From assembly GCA_002377585.1 (NCBI GenBank), contig DFQC01000015.1:56699-71692 (forward strand): a stretch of DNA of 14,994 bases, read 5' to 3'. This DNA is from Anaerolineales bacterium UBA3499. Its GTDB lineage: Bacteria; Chloroflexota; Anaerolineae; Anaerolineales; UBA11657. Every line of letters begins with the position of its first letter. Within the stretch, counting starts at the first letter, position 1. Below, one piece after another: positions 14,275-14,994 of this stretch. The notes under the pieces are model-generated. The model was not told the DNA's origin. It saw only the letters and a list, made by a program, of their open reading frames with translations, and did no database searches. A program made the translations under genes and the position numbers.

Positions 14275-14847
14275 TTAATCGGCGAAAACTATATTACTCT
14301 CACTCATCTCCGAGATAGGAGCTAGTGATTTTATTGGCACATTTAGTTTTGATAACGCTGAGCGACCATCCTCAAAAGTTTTCTCAATCAATGTTCCAAT
14401 ACCAACTACATCTGCACCTGCTGCCTCCGCTAGATTTGCAAGTCCAAGGATGGTTTGCCCAGAGGCTAAAAAATCATCAATGATGAGTGCTTTTTCGCCT
14501 GCTTGTAGATACTCAGGAGATATGATTAATTCTACCAAGCGGCCCTTTGTATGCGATGGTGCTAATGTGAGTAAAACTTCATCTGGCATAGTAACCGGTT
14601 TGTGTTTGCGAGCATATACAACAGGTAAGTTAAGATACATGGCAGTCATCAAAGCAGGTGCAATCCCAGATATTTCTGCTGTGAGGATTTTGGTAGCTGC
14701 TACATCTGAGAATTTAGACGCAAGAGCGCTTCCACAAGATTTCATCAGTATAGGATCTACTTGGTGATTGATAAATCCGTCAACTTTTAGAATGCCTTTG
14801 CCTAGATATTTGCCTTGGGTTCGAATGCGATCCTTAAGGTCTTTCAT
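14275..14847 (-). CDS. xpt: Xanthine phosphoribosyltransferase
   Basis: Xpt joins xanthine and PRPP to give XMP, the substrate of GuaA encoded next. The 190-residue length is close to the 194 of the Bacillus subtilis enzyme, and the sequence resembles the Bacillus-type Xpt throughout. Marks are LKVDGFINHQVDPILM (20-35), AEISGIAPALMT (57-68), VVYARKHKP (77-84 region) and the PRPP-binding loop LIIDDFLASGQT (121-132). I chose the ATG at 14847 because AGGGAGA lies at the correct distance and because Xpt proteins begin with this MKDLKDRI-like helix. An upstream in-frame start at 14874 would add nine residues with no homology. In many Firmicutes xpt follows a purine riboswitch; I see none in the 147 nt available here. 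Confidence 0.95.
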   Translation of the reverse strand: MKDLKDRIRTQGKYLGKGILKVDGFINHQVDPILMKSCGSALASKFSDVAATKILTAEISGIAPALMTAMYLNLPVVYARKHKPVTMPDEVLLTLAPSHTKGRLVELIISPEYLQAGEKALIIDDFLASGQTILGLANLAEAAGADVVGIGTLIEKTFEDGRSALSKLNVPIKSLAPISEMSESNIVFAD

Positions 14848-14899
14848 GTATGTCTCCCTATCATAATGTTGCAATGAGTATATGTAAATTTAGCTATAC

Positions 14900-14918
14900 A
14901 TAGTGTAATTATAGTGTA
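14900..14918. repeat. Direct repeat ATAGTGTA, 11-nt period, between divergent promoters
   Basis: ATAGTGTA occurs at 14900-14907 and again at 14911-14918, one helical turn apart. The repeat overlaps the candidate -10 box of xpt. It could be a regulator site controlling xpt-guaA, but eight-base AT-rich repeats also occur by chance. Confidence 0.25.
14908..14913 (-). promoter_or_regulatory. xpt: Candidate -10 box of the xpt-guaA promoter
   Basis: A perfect TATAAT reads on the minus strand at 14913-14908, about 60 nt before the xpt start. The upstream -35 region is weak: TGAAAA at an 18-nt spacing matches only three of six bases. The leader would be about 54 nt long. Confidence 0.35.
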
Positions 14919-14937
14919 TGTGAAACCAGTATTTTCA

Positions 14938-14966
14938 TTGACGGGTTTTTCTTGCTATGGTATTAT
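14938..14966 (+). promoter_or_regulatory. Strong sigma-70-type promoter reading out of the window
   Basis: TTGACG (14938-14943) matches the -35 consensus at five of six bases. TATTAT (14961-14966) matches the -10 consensus at five of six. The spacer is exactly 17 nt. Transcription should begin near 14973 and read rightward, divergent from xpt. The gene or RNA it serves lies beyond the end of the window. Confidence 0.6.
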
Positions 14967-14994
14967 CGCACTCTGTTTAACACAAGTAATAAAA

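Noticed and set aside
14848..14994. Possible purine riboswitch upstream of xpt
   Set aside because: No conserved purine-aptamer core or paired stems could be found by eye, and the likely leader is too short for aptamer plus expression platform.

Overview
This window comes from an AT-rich bacterial genome (several lines counted by hand give about 33-40% GC). It holds 14 complete protein genes packed closely on both strands. No tRNA, rRNA, CRISPR array, transposase or phage gene is visible. The gene set suggests a free-living, probably aquatic, oligotrophic bacterium: a branched-chain amino acid ABC importer, amino-acid enzymes, cation antiporters, a dihydropyrimidinase-family enzyme and a xanthine-to-GMP salvage operon. 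I tentatively think of a Chloroflexota (SAR202-like) lineage, but this is an impression from protein style and cannot be proved from the window.

Layout, left to right. (1) Positions 105-6610, minus strand: one tight operon livH-livM-livG-livF, then a thioredoxin-fold/AhpC-TSA-like gene, then an ornithine cyclodeaminase/mu-crystallin family gene. Gaps are +4, +26, -11, +33 and +25 nt. LivM is about twice the usual size because of an extra N-terminal membrane region. The redoxin-like gene is clearly more GC-rich than its neighbours and has the strongest ribosome binding site of the operon, which suggests a late insertion. No periplasmic binding protein gene is present. (2) Positions 6611-7071: a 461-nt divergent control region with tandem operator-like motifs. 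(3) Positions 7072-8447, plus strand: a fold-type II PLP lyase (threonine/serine/hydroxyaspartate dehydratase-like) and a small YvlD/phage-holin-4-like membrane protein. (4) Positions 8518-11208, minus strand: a second operon of a CPA2 cation:proton antiporter, a small PII-like protein and an AI-2E family membrane protein. A perfect hairpin between this operon and the YvlD gene looks like a shared bidirectional terminator. (5) Positions 11288-12709, plus strand: a dihydropyrimidinase/D-hydantoinase. (6) Positions 12710-14847, minus strand: xpt-guaA, a two-step route from xanthine through XMP to GMP. A strong promoter at the right edge reads out of the window.

How the parts may work together. 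The Liv importer, the PLP lyase and the ornithine-cyclodeaminase-family reductase bracket one divergent promoter region, which suggests uptake and breakdown of an amino acid or related compound. PLP-lyase plus OCD-family pairs are known in ectoine use (EutB/EutC) and in the beta-hydroxyaspartate cycle (BhcB/BhcD). The antiporter, PII-like and AI-2E genes look like a cation-homeostasis unit in which a PII-fold protein could control the transporter. The rest is ordinary nucleotide metabolism. Nothing here is a proven new system; the antiporter/PII-like unit and the Liv operon with its enlarged LivM and inserted redoxin are the best leads.
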